Assembly (NCBI GenBank): GCA_034382075.1
Contig: JAXMOZ010000004.1
Coordinates: forward strand, 25,969-89,968
Length of the DNA: 64,000 bases
Origin: JAEULH01 sp034382075
GTDB taxonomy: Bacteria; Pseudomonadota; Alphaproteobacteria; Rhodospirillales; Defluviicoccaceae
Direction: 5' to 3'
How positions within the stretch are numbered: position 1 is the stretch's first letter; every line of letters begins with the position of its first letter. The position numbers and the translations under genes were made by a program. This document shows positions 9,901 to 17,458 of the stretch, one piece after another. The notes under the pieces were generated by a model, which saw only the letters and a list, made by a program, of their open reading frames with translations, was not told the DNA's origin and made no database searches.

Positions 9901-10409
9901 GCATCGCCGATCTGGACCGGGAGGGGCGGGAGCGGCTTTCGGCCTCGTTCGCCGAGGTCGATGCGCACTTCCGCGAGCTGTTCACCCGGTTGTTCGGCGG
10001 CGGCCGGGCGCACCTGGCCCTGACCGACGCCGACGATCCGCTGGAGGCCGGCCTCGAGATCATGGCCTGCCCGCCGGGGAAGAAGCTGCAGGCGCTCTCG
10101 CTCCTGTCCGGCGGCGAGCAGGTGCTGACGGCGCTGGCGCTCCGCTTCGCCGTGTTCCTCACCAACCCGGCGCCGATCTGCGTCCTCGACGAGGTCGACG
10201 CGCCGCTCGACGACGCCAACGTTGACCGCTTCTGCCGGCTTCTGGCGGAGATGGCGGACGGCGGCACCCGCTTCCTGGTCATCACCCATCACCGGATGAC
10301 CATGGCCCGGATGGACCGGCTGTTCGGCGTGACCATGGCCGAGCGGGGCGTCTCCGAGCTCGTCTCCGTCGACCTCCGCCGCGCCGAGGAGCTTCGCGAG
10401 ACGGCCTGA
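6915..10409 (+). CDS. smc: Chromosome segregation protein SMC
   Basis: ATPase of the condensin-like SMC complex, which organises and segregates the chromosome. The 1164 aa product starts at GTG (VLQFTKLRLSGFKSF). Walker A GPNGCGKSN is near residue 33. Long Ala/Glu/Arg-rich coiled coils follow, and a hinge occupies about residues 515-640. The C-terminal head carries LSLLSGGEQ and Walker B (ICVLDEVDAPLDDAN). Length is typical for the family. The hinge is shorter and more Gly/Pro-rich than in Bacillus Smc, as seen in other alphaproteobacteria. The very high GC of the coiled-coil part creates long spurious frames on both strands. scpA and scpB are not in the window. Confidence 0.97.
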   Translation: MLQFTKLRLSGFKSFVEPAEVEIAPGLTGIVGPNGCGKSNLVEALRWVMGESSARQMRAGEMEDVIFGGSGGRPSRALAEVAVSMRGAAHTVPAVLVGRRDPSAEAGDVEVEIRRRIERGKGSSYRVNGREARARDVQLLFADAASGARSAAMVTQGQVGELILARPAERRLLLDEAAGISGLHPRRHEAELRLRAAEANLARLDDVLATLAAQLENLRKHARQAARYRTLCEQIRKVEAGILRARWQAAATEVEAGERRLASAETGVAEAVAAAAACSTTQAEAAAALPELRAAATEAIAALQALELDRERLEDEARRGEAERDACLKRLEQAGKDLARAKALGGDAEATVRRLEAERERLLAAADGEDVARGRLEAGAAAATAAVADLDRRLMDVGERLAAEEAQRAGLARSLADLDGALRRLDQRAAEAERQRLVLDAEARGLPDPDAAEAAATAAEALLAQARADGDAAAERARTLAAAAASARDELQRADAERRALSGEIATLEKVLRATTGSGAGSRLIDALEAEPGFEAALAAAFGDELLASVDPAQPAHWRELPALADGNPLPPGAEPLSARVRGPAAAERRLSQTGLIADPGQGQALQPMLRPGQCLVGRDGGLWRWDGFTLLPQAPSKAAVLLEQRNRLAALRADLAAGEAAYSALSDRAGEAAAAAATAGDAEKAARNALKTAEAGWHRARDALAEARQAAARIGARLAVAAEAAAAVAAERAEVSRRREDVAAALAEAPDPTARRQSRERLRQELGQAREREREARAALDAQAREVHGRRRRIEAIGRDLAGWSGRRDEALAQIEELDRRERAERSALAELEAQPARIAGRRAALLDALEAASAKRRQTGDAAATAEAASTEADRALRAAERRLAEAREERVRAEAARGEAERVRRETALLIAERLGVEPEALADLGPAEAMAPAGGEVEAGERRLERLKRERETMGPVNLRADEEAAEVGARIEDLNAQRHDLTLAIAKLRRGIADLDREGRERLSASFAEVDAHFRELFTRLFGGGRAHLALTDADDPLEAGLEIMACPPGKKLQALSLLSGGEQVLTALALRFAVFLTNPAPICVLDEVDAPLDDANVDRFCRLLAEMADGGTRFLVITHHRMTMARMDRLFGVTMAERGVSELVSVDLRRAEELRETA

Positions 10410-10481
10410 GCCGAGGCGTAGCCGCCAACATTATCAGTCGCTTAGCGGCGGAAAGCACGCACCGCGGGTAGGGCTTTGCGC

Positions 10482-10511
10482 TTGACAGCCGCGAGAAGCC
10501 GCTTCTATGGT
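10482..10511 (+). promoter_or_regulatory. Sigma-70-type promoter of the atp F0 operon
   Basis: TTGACA at 10482-10487 and TATGGT at 10506-10511, with an 18-base spacer, about 50 bases before the atpI start. The perfect -35 box stands out in this GC-rich DNA. Confidence 0.6.
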
Positions 10512-10561
10512 GCCTTTCGTCCGTGGCTCGGTTGCAGCCGTGGGCATCGAGCAAACGGTTG

Positions 10562-10951
10562 ATGAGCGATGATCCGCCGCCCTCGCGCCTGAGGGATTTC
10601 GACGAGCGGCTGAAGCAGTTTCGGGACCGGGTCGACGCCGGGGTGCCGAAGACGGCTGCCGATGAGCCATCGAGCGGGCTGGGGATCGCGTTCACGGCGA
10701 CCACCTACCTGGTGACAGGGATCGCGGTGGGCGCCGGGCTCGGCTGGATGCTCGACGCCTGGCTGGGCACGAGCCCTGGGCTGTTCGTCGTGTTCTTCTT
10801 CCTCGGCGCCGCGTCCGGGATCCTCAACGTCTACCGGATGAGCAAGGGGATGGGCATGGCGGTGGGCTACCGGCCCGCGGGCGGCGACGCCGCGGCGGGC
10901 GGTGAAAAAAACGAAAAGCCGACCAACGGGCGGCGGGAAGAGGGGCGATAG
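10562..10951 (+). CDS. atpI: ATP synthase assembly protein AtpI
   Basis: Small membrane protein (129 aa) that heads the F0 operon and is thought to help c-ring assembly. The start MSDDPPPSRL at 10562 is preferred over an upstream frame extension to 10523. The N-terminal part is charged (RLRDFDERLKQFRDR). Two membrane helices follow, about residues 44-66 and 75-94 (TYLVTGIAVGAGLGWMLDAW and GLFVVFFFLGAASGILNVYR), which is the AtpI/DUF F0F1-ATPase subunit pattern. A charged Lys/Glu tail ends five bases before atpB. Confidence 0.9.
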   Translation: MSDDPPPSRLRDFDERLKQFRDRVDAGVPKTAADEPSSGLGIAFTATTYLVTGIAVGAGLGWMLDAWLGTSPGLFVVFFFLGAASGILNVYRMSKGMGMAVGYRPAGGDAAAGGEKNEKPTNGRREEGR

Positions 10952-10956
10952 CGGCC

Positions 10957-11679
10957 GTGGCCAGTCCGATCGAGCAATTCAAGATCGACAGGATCGTCGA
11001 GGTGAACCTCGGCAACGTCGATACGTCCTTCACCAACTCCAGCCTGTTCATGGTCATCGCCGTCGGCGCGATCACCGCCTTCCTGGTCGGCGCCACCCGG
11101 GAGAAGTCGCTGATCCCCGGCCGATGGCAGTCGATGGCCGAGCTCGCCTACGAGTTCGTCGCCAACACGGTGAGAACCAACGTCGGCAGCGAGGGGCGGA
11201 GGTACTTCCCCTTCATCTTCTCGCTGTTCATGTTCATCCTGTTCGGCAACATGCTCGGCATCATCCCCTACAGCTTCACCTTCACCAGCCACCTGGCGGT
11301 GACGCTGGGGATGGCGCTGGTGGTCTTCATCGGCACGACCATCATCGGCTTCGCCAAGCACGGCTTGCACTTTTTCAGCTTCTTCCTTCCCCACGGGACG
11401 CCCTGGTTCATCGCTCCGATCCTGGTTCCGATCGAGGTCTTGTCCTACTTCACCCGCCCGATCAGCCTGTCGCTGCGTCTGTTCGCGAACATGACCGCCG
11501 GGCACACGCTGTTGAAGGTGTTCGCGGGCTTCGTCGCCGCCATGGGGCTTGCCGGCATCGTCCCGCTGCTCGCCGTGATCGGCCTGACCGGGCTGGAGAT
11601 GCTCGTCGCCTTCTTGCAGGCCTATGTTTTTGCGGTCCTGTCGTGTATCTACCTCAACGACGCCCTGCACATGCACTAG
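10957..11679 (+). CDS. atpB: ATP synthase F0 subunit a
   Basis: Proton-channel stator subunit, 240 aa, in the inner membrane. It starts with GTG at 10957 (MASPIEQFKIDR). Six hydrophobic helices are visible. The conserved helix holding the essential Arg reads SLSLRLFANMTAGHTLLKV (about residues 170-188), and the last helix has GLEMLVAFLQAYVFAVLS with the conserved Glu and Gln. Length and motifs match alphaproteobacterial AtpB. It follows atpI by five bases and precedes atpE by about 80 bases. Confidence 0.97.
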   Translation: MASPIEQFKIDRIVEVNLGNVDTSFTNSSLFMVIAVGAITAFLVGATREKSLIPGRWQSMAELAYEFVANTVRTNVGSEGRRYFPFIFSLFMFILFGNMLGIIPYSFTFTSHLAVTLGMALVVFIGTTIIGFAKHGLHFFSFFLPHGTPWFIAPILVPIEVLSYFTRPISLSLRLFANMTAGHTLLKVFAGFVAAMGLAGIVPLLAVIGLTGLEMLVAFLQAYVFAVLSCIYLNDALHMH

Positions 11680-11762
11680 TCTTGGCCGGGCACGACCGGG
11701 GATCGGCGAGGGGCCGGCTCTGACAACGAAAATGTCGCAACCCTTGGATGGGGAATGAAACG

Positions 11763-11990
11763 ATGGAAGTTGATGCAGCGAAGATGATCGGTGCCGGCAT
11801 CGCGGTTGTCGGTCTCGGTGGCGTGGGTGCAGGTATTGGCAACATCTTTGCCACCACCATCTCCTCGCTCGCCCGCAACCCGGCGGCGCAGCCGGTGGTG
11901 CAGCTGCCGATGTGGGTTGGCTTCGCCCTGGTCGAGGCGGTGGCGCTGTACGCGCTGGTCGTCGCGCTGATGCTCATGTTCGTGACCTGA
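11763..11990 (+). CDS. atpE: ATP synthase F0 subunit c
   Basis: Proteolipid of the rotating c-ring, 75 aa. Two transmembrane helices flank the polar loop SSLARNPAAQP. Helix 1 has the Gly-rich GGVGAGIGNIF, and helix 2 has the proton-binding Glu in GFALVEAVALYALVVAL. The start at 11763 (MEVDAAKMIGAG) matches relatives. A start at 11748 would add five residues. There is no sodium-binding signature. Confidence 0.97.
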   Translation: MEVDAAKMIGAGIAVVGLGGVGAGIGNIFATTISSLARNPAAQPVVQLPMWVGFALVEAVALYALVVALMLMFVT

Positions 11991-12053
11991 GCGCCTGCTC
12001 GTCCTCCAACCTCACTTATCCTGATCCTGTCGCCGTCTCCGCCGGAGGGGTAA

Positions 12054-12545
12054 ATGCCCCAGTTCGACCCTGCCGTCTGGCCGACCCAGCTGTTCTGGCT
12101 CGCGGTCAGCTTCGTCGTCCTCTATCTGCTGATGGCGCGGGTCGCGCTGCCGCGCATCTCGACCATCCTCGAGGAGCGGGAGTTCCGCATTAACGACAGC
12201 CTGCGCCGGGCGGAGAGCCTGAAACAGGATGCGGAGGCGGCCGTCGCGGCTTACGAGAAGCTGATGGCGGACGCTCGGGCGAAGGCACAGGAGCAGGTGC
12301 ACAGCGTTCGTGAGCGTGCCGCCCGGGACGCGGCCGAGCGGCACGCCGAACTCAACGACCGCCTGAGCGCGGAGGTGGCGGCTGCGGAGACGCGGATCGC
12401 CGGCGCCCGCGACCAGGCCATCGGCGAGCTTCGCGGGCTGGCCGTCGACGTGGCCGGCGCGGCGGTGGAGCGGCTGGTGGGCGAGAAGCTCGATCCGGCC
12501 ATGGTCGGCCGGGCCGTCGACAGCAGCATGCAGGGGGTCGGGTGA
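12054..12545 (+). CDS. atpF2: ATP synthase F0 subunit b' (peripheral stalk)
   Basis: Second b-type subunit, 163 aa. One membrane helix near the N-terminus (TQLFWLAVSFVVLYLLMARV, about residues 11-30) is followed by a long charged coiled coil. Photosynthetic and many other alphaproteobacteria form the peripheral stalk from a b/b' pair instead of two identical b subunits. The typical b' opening MPQFDPAVWPTQLFWLAVSF supports the call. Its stop overlaps the start of the b gene by four bases, so expression is coupled. Confidence 0.95.
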   Translation: MPQFDPAVWPTQLFWLAVSFVVLYLLMARVALPRISTILEEREFRINDSLRRAESLKQDAEAAVAAYEKLMADARAKAQEQVHSVRERAARDAAERHAELNDRLSAEVAAAETRIAGARDQAIGELRGLAVDVAGAAVERLVGEKLDPAMVGRAVDSSMQGVG

Positions 12546-13084
12546 TGATGGCCTGGGCGGCGACGGATCCGTCGGCCGCGGCGGAGCACGCGCACCAGCC
12601 GTTCTATCTCACCGGCGAGTTCTGGGTTGCCGTCGGCTTCATCCTCTTCGTCCTTCTGGTTGGACGCACCGCCTACCGGGTCGTCACCGCCGCCCTGGAC
12701 GAACGGGCGCAGCGGATCAAGGATCAGGTCGAGGAGGCCACCCGCCTCGCCGAGGAGGCGCAGCAGCTGCTTGCCACCTACGAGCGCAAGCAGCGCGACG
12801 CCGCCGCCGAGGCCGAGACCGTCGTCGAGATGGCGAGGCGCGAAGCCGATCGGCTGGCGGATCAGGCGGCGAAGGACCTGGAGCGGTCGGTGCAGCGGCG
12901 CGAGGCGCTGGCGCTCGAGCGTATTGCCCAGGCCGAGAGCTCGGCGGTGGCCGAGGTTCGGGCCAAGGCAACCGAGATCGCGCTGGAGGCGACCCGGCGG
13001 CTGCTGGTCGAGCGCGTGAGTGGCGCCCGCGCCGGTGCGCTGATCGACGCCGCCATCAAGGAGCTGCCGAAGCGGCTGAATTAA
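12542..13084 (+). CDS. atpF: ATP synthase F0 subunit b
   Basis: Peripheral stalk subunit, 180 aa. After about 25 N-terminal residues comes one membrane helix (EFWVAVGFILFVLLVGRTAY), then a long coiled coil with heptad-like Ala/Glu/Arg pattern to the end. It overlaps b' by ATGA. The F0 operon ends here. The F1 genes (atpHAGDC) are elsewhere, as is usual in Rhodospirillales and relatives. Confidence 0.95.
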   Translation: MMMAWAATDPSAAAEHAHQPFYLTGEFWVAVGFILFVLLVGRTAYRVVTAALDERAQRIKDQVEEATRLAEEAQQLLATYERKQRDAAAEAETVVEMARREADRLADQAAKDLERSVQRREALALERIAQAESSAVAEVRAKATEIALEATRRLLVERVSGARAGALIDAAIKELPKRLN

Positions 13085-13119
13085 AGCGGCTTGCGATCAA
13101 GGCAATCAGAAAACAGGGT

Positions 13120-13206
13120 CGCCATTGCGAGGCGGCAGAAGCCGACGAAGCAATCCAGTGAATGTTGCACTGGATCGCCACGCCGCTCCGCGGCTCGCGA
13201 TGACGA
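13120..13206. repeat. Dispersed extragenic palindrome, type 1 (full copy)
   Basis: An imperfect inverted repeat: ATTGCGAGG and CGAAGCAATCCAGTG on the left, CACTGGATCGCCACGCCGC and GGCTCGCGATGACG on the right. Similar copies lie at 14682-14711 (half, inverted) and 61767-61853 (full). The rest of the 400-base gap 13085-13492 holds only a short related palindrome at 13294-13324 (GGCCACGACAAGCGCGGCC). Confidence 0.85.
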
Positions 13207-13492
13207 AGTGTTGTTTCTGGCGGGTCAACCTGATGACAATCCGCTTAAGCCGCCTCTCCTCCCGTTGATTTCGCTCGTCGAATGCGGACGGCGTGTATGG
13301 CCACGACAAGCGCGGCCATGACGGCTCCAGGAGGAGGACTCATTCCAGCCAAGCCCGCACGTGTTGCAGGCATCCATGAACGCGGCGCCGCGCACTGTTG
13401 CCGGCTACTACCGTCCATGCCGGCTGCAACGGCCTTGACCCCTCCCTGCGCGGCGCCCAGGCTGTGTCCGTAGCATTCGGGGGAACCTGGCG

Positions 13493-13690
13493 ATGAGCGG
13501 TTGGGGCTGTCCGTACGAGCTGCACGGGCAATGTCAGCGGGTTCCGGGGCGAGCCTGCGATCCCGGGATGAAGGGCTGCATCCTCTTCGGCCGCTTCACC
13601 TTCTCCACCGAGGCGAAGAACCGGCCGCCGAAGCCGCCCCGCCGCGTGCCCGGCACGCCGGCGGTTCGTCCGTCCGGCGGCAAGCCTTGA
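13493..13690 (+). CDS. Small conserved Cys-rich protein next to queC
   Basis: A 65 aa protein with GGGGGAAC at a good distance before ATG 13493. It has four cysteines in a compact pattern: C-x7-C-x7-C-x6-C (WGCPYELHGQC, ACDPGMKGCILFGRF), suggesting a small metal-binding knuckle, then a basic Pro-rich tail. The family appears, from memory of its pattern, as an uncharacterised short protein in other alphaproteobacteria. It ends 25 bases before queC on the same strand, so co-transcription is likely. No function can be stated. Confidence 0.7.
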   Translation: MSGWGCPYELHGQCQRVPGRACDPGMKGCILFGRFTFSTEAKNRPPKPPRRVPGTPAVRPSGGKP

Positions 13691-13715
13691 GCTTCCAAGC
13701 GATCCCGTCCGGACC

Positions 13716-14432
13716 ATGAGCCAGGAGCCGCCCGCCGGCGACGCCGCCATCGTGCTGTTTTCCGGCGGCCAGGACTCGACGACCTGCCTCGCCTGGGCGC
13801 TGGAGCGCTTCGAGCGGGTGGAGACCATCGCCTTCGACTACCGCCAGCGCCACGGCATCGAGCTCGAATGCCGCAAGAGCGTGCTGGCCGAGTTCCGCCA
13901 CCGCTTCCCCCCGTGGACCGCGCGGCTCGGCGAGCACCACCTGGTCGACCTGGGCGTGCTGGCGGAGATCAGCGAGACGGCGCTCACCGGCGACGGCGAA
14001 ATCCGCCTCGGCGAGAAGGGCCTGCCCACCACCTTCGTTCCCGGGCGCAACATCCTGTTTCTCACCATGGCCGCCGCGGTCGGCTACCGCCGCGGCCTAC
14101 GCCACCTCGTCGCCGGCGTCTGCGAGACCGACTACTCCGGCTATCCCGACTGCCGCGACGACACCATCAAGGCGACCCAGTTGGCGCTCAACCTCGGCAT
14201 GGACGCCCGCTTCGTCGTCCACACGCCGTTGATGTGGCTGGACAAGGCCGCGACCTGGCGGCTGGCCGAGAGCCTGGGCGGGGCGGCGCTGCTCGAGATC
14301 GTCCGCGAGCACACCCACACCTGCTACCTGGGCGAACGCTCGCTCCGCCACGACTGGGGGTATGGCTGCGGCGCCTGCCCGGCCTGCACGCTCCGGGCGG
14401 AGGGGTATAGGCGGTACCGGCGCGGCGCGTGA
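13716..14432 (+). CDS. queC: 7-cyano-7-deazaguanine (preQ0) synthase
   Basis: Converts 7-carboxy-7-deazaguanine to preQ0 with ATP and ammonia in queuosine biosynthesis. The 238 aa product has the PP-loop FSGGQDSTTCLAWAL (about residues 14-28), the DYRQRHGIEL segment, FVPGRNILFL, the substrate region CETDYSGYPDCRD, and a C-terminal zinc site (CYLGERSLRHDWGYGCGACPAC). The length is normal and the start MSQEPPAGD fits. No other que genes are in the window. Confidence 0.96.
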   Translation: MSQEPPAGDAAIVLFSGGQDSTTCLAWALERFERVETIAFDYRQRHGIELECRKSVLAEFRHRFPPWTARLGEHHLVDLGVLAEISETALTGDGEIRLGEKGLPTTFVPGRNILFLTMAAAVGYRRGLRHLVAGVCETDYSGYPDCRDDTIKATQLALNLGMDARFVVHTPLMWLDKAATWRLAESLGGAALLEIVREHTHTCYLGERSLRHDWGYGCGACPACTLRAEGYRRYRRGA

Positions 14433-14533
14433 GCCGTAAGAAGTCTTGTTCATAAGAGTGACGAGAGCGACCTGTGCGTAGATAATGCGGCAGAACTCGC
14501 GAGCAGCATCGTCAATATCTCTGCGTTTATTCA

Positions 14534-14602
14534 TCGTCACCCCCGGACTTGTTCCGGGGGGTCTCGAAGGCTGGATTGCCGTAACAAGTACGGCCATGAC
14601 GT
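14534..14602. repeat. Dispersed extragenic palindrome, type 2
   Basis: GTCACCCCCGGACTTGTTCC, GGGGG, then CTGGATTGCCGTAACAAG and CGGCCATGACG. A close copy is at 37271-37339. Both halves are small hairpins (CCCCGGAcTTGTTCCGGGG and CCGTaacaagtACGG). Together with the type 1 half-copy at 14682, it fills the gap 14433-14833, in which no gene is seen. Confidence 0.85.
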
Positions 14603-14681
14603 TGAAGAAATGAATACAAGCATCCAGGCGCTACAGGTTGTCTGATTTGCCCGAGGTCATTTAACTCTATACATCCACAGG

Positions 14682-14711
14682 CGTCATCGCGAGCCGCGGA
14701 GCGGCGTGGCG
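14682..14711. repeat. Half copy of type 1 extragenic palindrome
   Basis: Thirty bases identical to the reverse complement of 13176-13205 (begins CGTCATCGCGAGCC). It is the right arm of the full element, in inverted orientation, between queC and dksA. Confidence 0.85.
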
Positions 14712-14833
14712 ATGTAGGATAGCCGGAGGCGTATCCCGCCAAGCATTCGCGGGTCCGGCTTCGCCTCGACCCGCCCTACGGCTTCGTCGGCTTCGCGGCA
14801 ACGACGGTATTGTCGAAGGTGCCGGGCCGGCGA

Positions 14834-15277
14834 CTACTCGTCCCGGTGGGTGCGCTCCATCCGCTCGTGGCGCTCCTGCGCCTCGAGGCTCAAGGTGGCG
14901 ATGGGGCGGGCCTCCAGCCTGGAGATGCTGATCGGCTCGTGGGTTTCCTCGCAGTAGCCGTAGACCCCGGCCTCGATCCGCTCCAGGGCCTCGTCGATCT
15001 TGGCGATCAGCTTGCGCGCCCGGTCGCGGGTGCGGAGCTCCAGGGCGCGAGCGGCTTCGGCGGAGGCGCGGTCGGCAATGTCGGCCTCGTCCAGGCCGCC
15101 CTCCTGCAGATGGTGCAGGGTTTCCGACGATTCGTTGAGGAGTTCGTTGCGCCATGCCAGGAGCTTGTGGCGGAAGTAGTCGCGCATCAGCGGGTTCATG
15201 AACGGCTCGGACTCGGTCGGCCGGTAGTCCGGCGGCACCGTGACCGACGTCTCGGACCGGCTGGATGCTTCCTGCAC
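14834..15277 (-). CDS. dksA: DksA-family RNA polymerase-binding regulator, one-Cys type
   Basis: Acts in the RNA polymerase secondary channel with ppGpp to control rRNA and amino-acid genes. The 147 aa product has the coiled-coil part (about residues 30-100, with the acidic tip in LDEADIADRASAEA) and a C-terminal globular region. That region has only one cysteine (YGYCEETHEPISISRLEARP) where classical DksA has four, matching the one-Cys, zinc-finger-variant DksA known from Rhodobacter. The ending LSLEAQERHERMERTHRDE is family-typical. It starts at GTG 15277, and a slightly later start is possible. It is adjacent to fliX. Confidence 0.92.
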   Translation of the reverse strand: MQEASSRSETSVTVPPDYRPTESEPFMNPLMRDYFRHKLLAWRNELLNESSETLHHLQEGGLDEADIADRASAEAARALELRTRDRARKLIAKIDEALERIEAGVYGYCEETHEPISISRLEARPIATLSLEAQERHERMERTHRDE

Positions 15278-15367
15278 CTTCTCACAACCTAAATGAACCC
15301 TGTCGGCGCCGGGACTATAGGTGTGAAGACTAATACTCGCAAGCGGTAAGTTTCCGGTGCAAACCCC

Positions 15368-15853
15368 TCAAGCCCCTGAAGAGAAACGGGAAACAGGTTC
15401 GGGGCCGGGAACGGGCGACGGCCCGTTGCGATTCGCGCGGTGAAACTTGGCGAGCTCGACGGCGCAGCGGAGCTCGATCTCGGCGATGACCGCGTCGAGG
15501 CGCGGCTCGCCCAGCCGGGCGGAGCGGGCGGCCAGGGCGTCGGCGATCGCCCGCAGGCGGGCCGGCGGGACGGCGCCGCAAAGCAGGGCGAGGCGCAGCT
15601 CGTCCAACCGGTCGAGCAGGCCCGTGCCATGGCGGACCGCCTCGGCGCGCCCGCCGGCGGGCTCTGGCCCGGGCGCTTCCTGAAGCAGCAGCAGTGCAGA
15701 GGGGCAGACGAAGGTAGTCGCGCCCGGGGCCTCCGGGGGAGCCTCGGCCTCGCTCTCCAAGGTGAAGCGGCTGCCATCGGCGCGGACGGCGCCCTTGCGG
15801 CGAGGGGACGCGGTGGCGGCGGGGCGCGGGGCGTTGGTGACGAGGATCGGCAT
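15368..15853 (-). CDS. fliX: Flagellar assembly regulator FliX
   Basis: In Caulobacter FliX binds the sigma-54 activator FlbD and couples class II flagellar assembly to later gene expression. The 161 aa product matches in the C-terminal half: LLDRLDELRLALLCGAVPPA (about residues 78-97), LRAIADALAARS and LDAVIAEIELRCAVELAKF. The N-terminus is variable and Pro/Ala-rich. It lies between dksA and the divergent flgE promoter region. FlbD itself is not in the window, but the sigma-54 promoter for flgE is consistent with this regulatory scheme. Confidence 0.85.
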   Translation of the reverse strand: MPILVTNAPRPAATASPRRKGAVRADGSRFTLESEAEAPPEAPGATTFVCPSALLLLQEAPGPEPAGGRAEAVRHGTGLLDRLDELRLALLCGAVPPARLRAIADALAARSARLGEPRLDAVIAEIELRCAVELAKFHRANRNGPSPVPGPEPVSRFSSGA

Positions 15854-15904
15854 CCGGTTCCTTCCGCCGGCAAAGCGGGGATCTCGCCGGCAGTCTTCCC
15901 GGAG

Positions 15905-15927
15905 CGGCTTAAGATGCGCTTAAGCCG
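15905..15927. promoter_or_regulatory. Inverted-repeat operator 1 between fliX and flgE
   Basis: CGGCTTAAG (15905-15913), spacer ATGCG, CTTAAGCCG (15919-15927). A perfect 9-bp dyad about 50 bases upstream of fliX and about 170 bases upstream of flgE. Confidence 0.6.
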
Positions 15928-15934
15928 GAGCCGA

Positions 15935-15953
15935 CCCGGCAGAGCTTGCCGGG
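15935..15953. promoter_or_regulatory. Inverted-repeat operator 2 between fliX and flgE
   Basis: CCCGGCA (15935-15941), spacer GAGCT, TGCCGGG (15947-15953). A perfect 7-bp dyad about 75-90 bases upstream of the flgE sigma-54 site, a normal distance for an enhancer-binding activator such as FlbD. Confidence 0.6.
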
Positions 15954-16025
15954 CAAGGATGGCCGCAACCGCCACCGGCTCCGCGGCACCCTGCCGCCTT
16001 GCGCGGGTTTCCTGGCCCTATCCGT

Positions 16026-16041
16026 TGGCCCGGCCCTTGCT
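16026..16041 (+). promoter_or_regulatory. Sigma-54 promoter of flgE
   Basis: TGGCCCGGCCCTTGCT: GG and GC separated by exactly ten bases, with TTGCT at -12, close to the consensus TGGCACG-N4-TTGCW. The predicted start site is about 16053, some 43 bases before the flgE ATG. Confidence 0.8.
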
Positions 16042-16095
16042 CGGGGCCACGCGCCGGCGCCGCCAGCCGTGGCGCATGCTTCAGGGGGATCGGCC

Positions 16096-17400
16096 ATGAG
16101 CACGTTCGGAGCCTTTCAGTCGAGTGTCCTCGGCATGATCAGCCAAAGCCATGCCATGGGCGTGATCGGCGCCAACATCGCCAATGTCGCCACGACCGGG
16201 TTCAAGCGCACCGACGCCCACTTCGAGACCCTGCTCGGGCGCACCTTCGCCAGCCAGCCCGGAACGCCCGACCTCGGCGGGCCGCTGACCAGCCAGTCGG
16301 ATCTCGGTGGCGTCGCCGCAAAGGATTATGCCCGGGTGTCGCTGCAGGGCGAGCTCGCGGCGAGCGGAGGCGACTACGACATCGCCATCAACGGCCCCGG
16401 CTTCTTCGTCTTCGAGGACGGCCCGGTCGGGTCGGGGCGCAGGGTCTATGGCCGCGACGGCGCCTTCGCCAGCCGGGTCGGCGAGCCGGTGACGGCGAGC
16501 CTCGGCGACGGCACGACCGCCACGAGCACCGAAACCTTCCTCGTCGACGGCAACGGCCGGTACGTGCTGGGCTGGCCGGCCGCGGCCGGCGATGCGCCGG
16601 GAGCTGCGAGCGCCGCCGGCCTCGGGCCGATCCGCATCGACCCGTACGCCTTCATCACCCCGTTCGCGCCGACCAGCGCGGTCGGCCTCGGGCTCAATTT
16701 GCCGGCGCTTGCCGCCGCCGGCAGCCGCGAGGCCTACAGCATCGACGTGTTCGACAGCGCCGGTCGGGCCCGCCCCATCGAGCTCGGCTTCACCAAGACC
16801 GGCACCAATGCCTGGGCGCTGGATGCCATCGGCGCCCCCGGGGATGCGCTGACGCTGGGGCCGGCGCCGCTCGCGCCCTTGAGCTTCGACGCCATGGGCC
16901 AGGCGGTGGGCGGCGCCGCTTTCGCCGTCTCCGTCGCCCACCCCGGCGGTGCAAGCTCGGCGTTCAGCCTCGACCTTAGCGCCTTCACCCAGGTGGCCGG
17001 GCCGCTGGCGCCGTTGTCCTTTGCCCGCGACGGCCACGAGGCCGGCATCCTCGACACCATTGCCTTCGACGCCGCCGGCACGGTCATGGGCACCTTCACC
17101 AACGGCCACGCCCGTCCGCTCTACCGGCTGGCCCTGGCCGACTTCGCCAACCCCGACGGGCTCATGGCGCTCAGCGGCAACGTCTATGCCGAGAGCGAGG
17201 CCTCAGGCGCGCCCGCATTGGGCGCCGCCGGCGATCCCGGCCTCGGTTCGGTGGTGGCCGGGGCGCTGGAGCGCTCCAACGTCGATCTGCCGCGCGAGTT
17301 CACCAGGATGCTGGTGACGCAGAAGGCCTACAACGCTTCGGCAACGGCGTTTCGCACCACCGACGAAATGACCACCATCGCCCGCGACCTGAAGCGGTGA
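16096..17400 (+). CDS. flgE: Flagellar hook protein FlgE
   Basis: Structural protein of the flagellar hook, exported by the flagellar type III system. The 434 aa product starts at ATG 16096 after AGGGGGAT. The N-terminal Flg_bb_rod motif reads MGVIGANIANVATTGFKRTD (residues 20-39). The C-terminal motif carries LERSNVDLPREFTRMLVTQ and YNASATAFRTTDEM, the usual coiled-coil assembly segment. The middle part (about 80-370) holds the FlgE D1/D2 beta-rich domains, with VDGNGRYVLGWP. It is transcribed from the sigma-54 promoter just upstream. No other hook genes are in the window, so this appears to be a flagellar outlier next to fliX. Confidence 0.95.
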   Translation: MSTFGAFQSSVLGMISQSHAMGVIGANIANVATTGFKRTDAHFETLLGRTFASQPGTPDLGGPLTSQSDLGGVAAKDYARVSLQGELAASGGDYDIAINGPGFFVFEDGPVGSGRRVYGRDGAFASRVGEPVTASLGDGTTATSTETFLVDGNGRYVLGWPAAAGDAPGAASAAGLGPIRIDPYAFITPFAPTSAVGLGLNLPALAAAGSREAYSIDVFDSAGRARPIELGFTKTGTNAWALDAIGAPGDALTLGPAPLAPLSFDAMGQAVGGAAFAVSVAHPGGASSAFSLDLSAFTQVAGPLAPLSFARDGHEAGILDTIAFDAAGTVMGTFTNGHARPLYRLALADFANPDGLMALSGNVYAESEASGAPALGAAGDPGLGSVVAGALERSNVDLPREFTRMLVTQKAYNASATAFRTTDEMTTIARDLKR

Positions 17401-17458
17401 CGCCGGCCTCGGCCGCCTCTACGCTGCGCCCGACGGTGTTCCCCTGCAGGTCTGGCCG

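Noticed and set aside
7652..10225. 857-residue Gly/Arg-rich frame inside smc
   Set aside because: A second frame of the smc gene with biased composition and no start signal.
8192..10285. 697-residue open frame antisense to smc
   Set aside because: Ser/Arg/Ala composition typical of the reverse frame of GC-rich coiled coil; smc on the other strand is certain.
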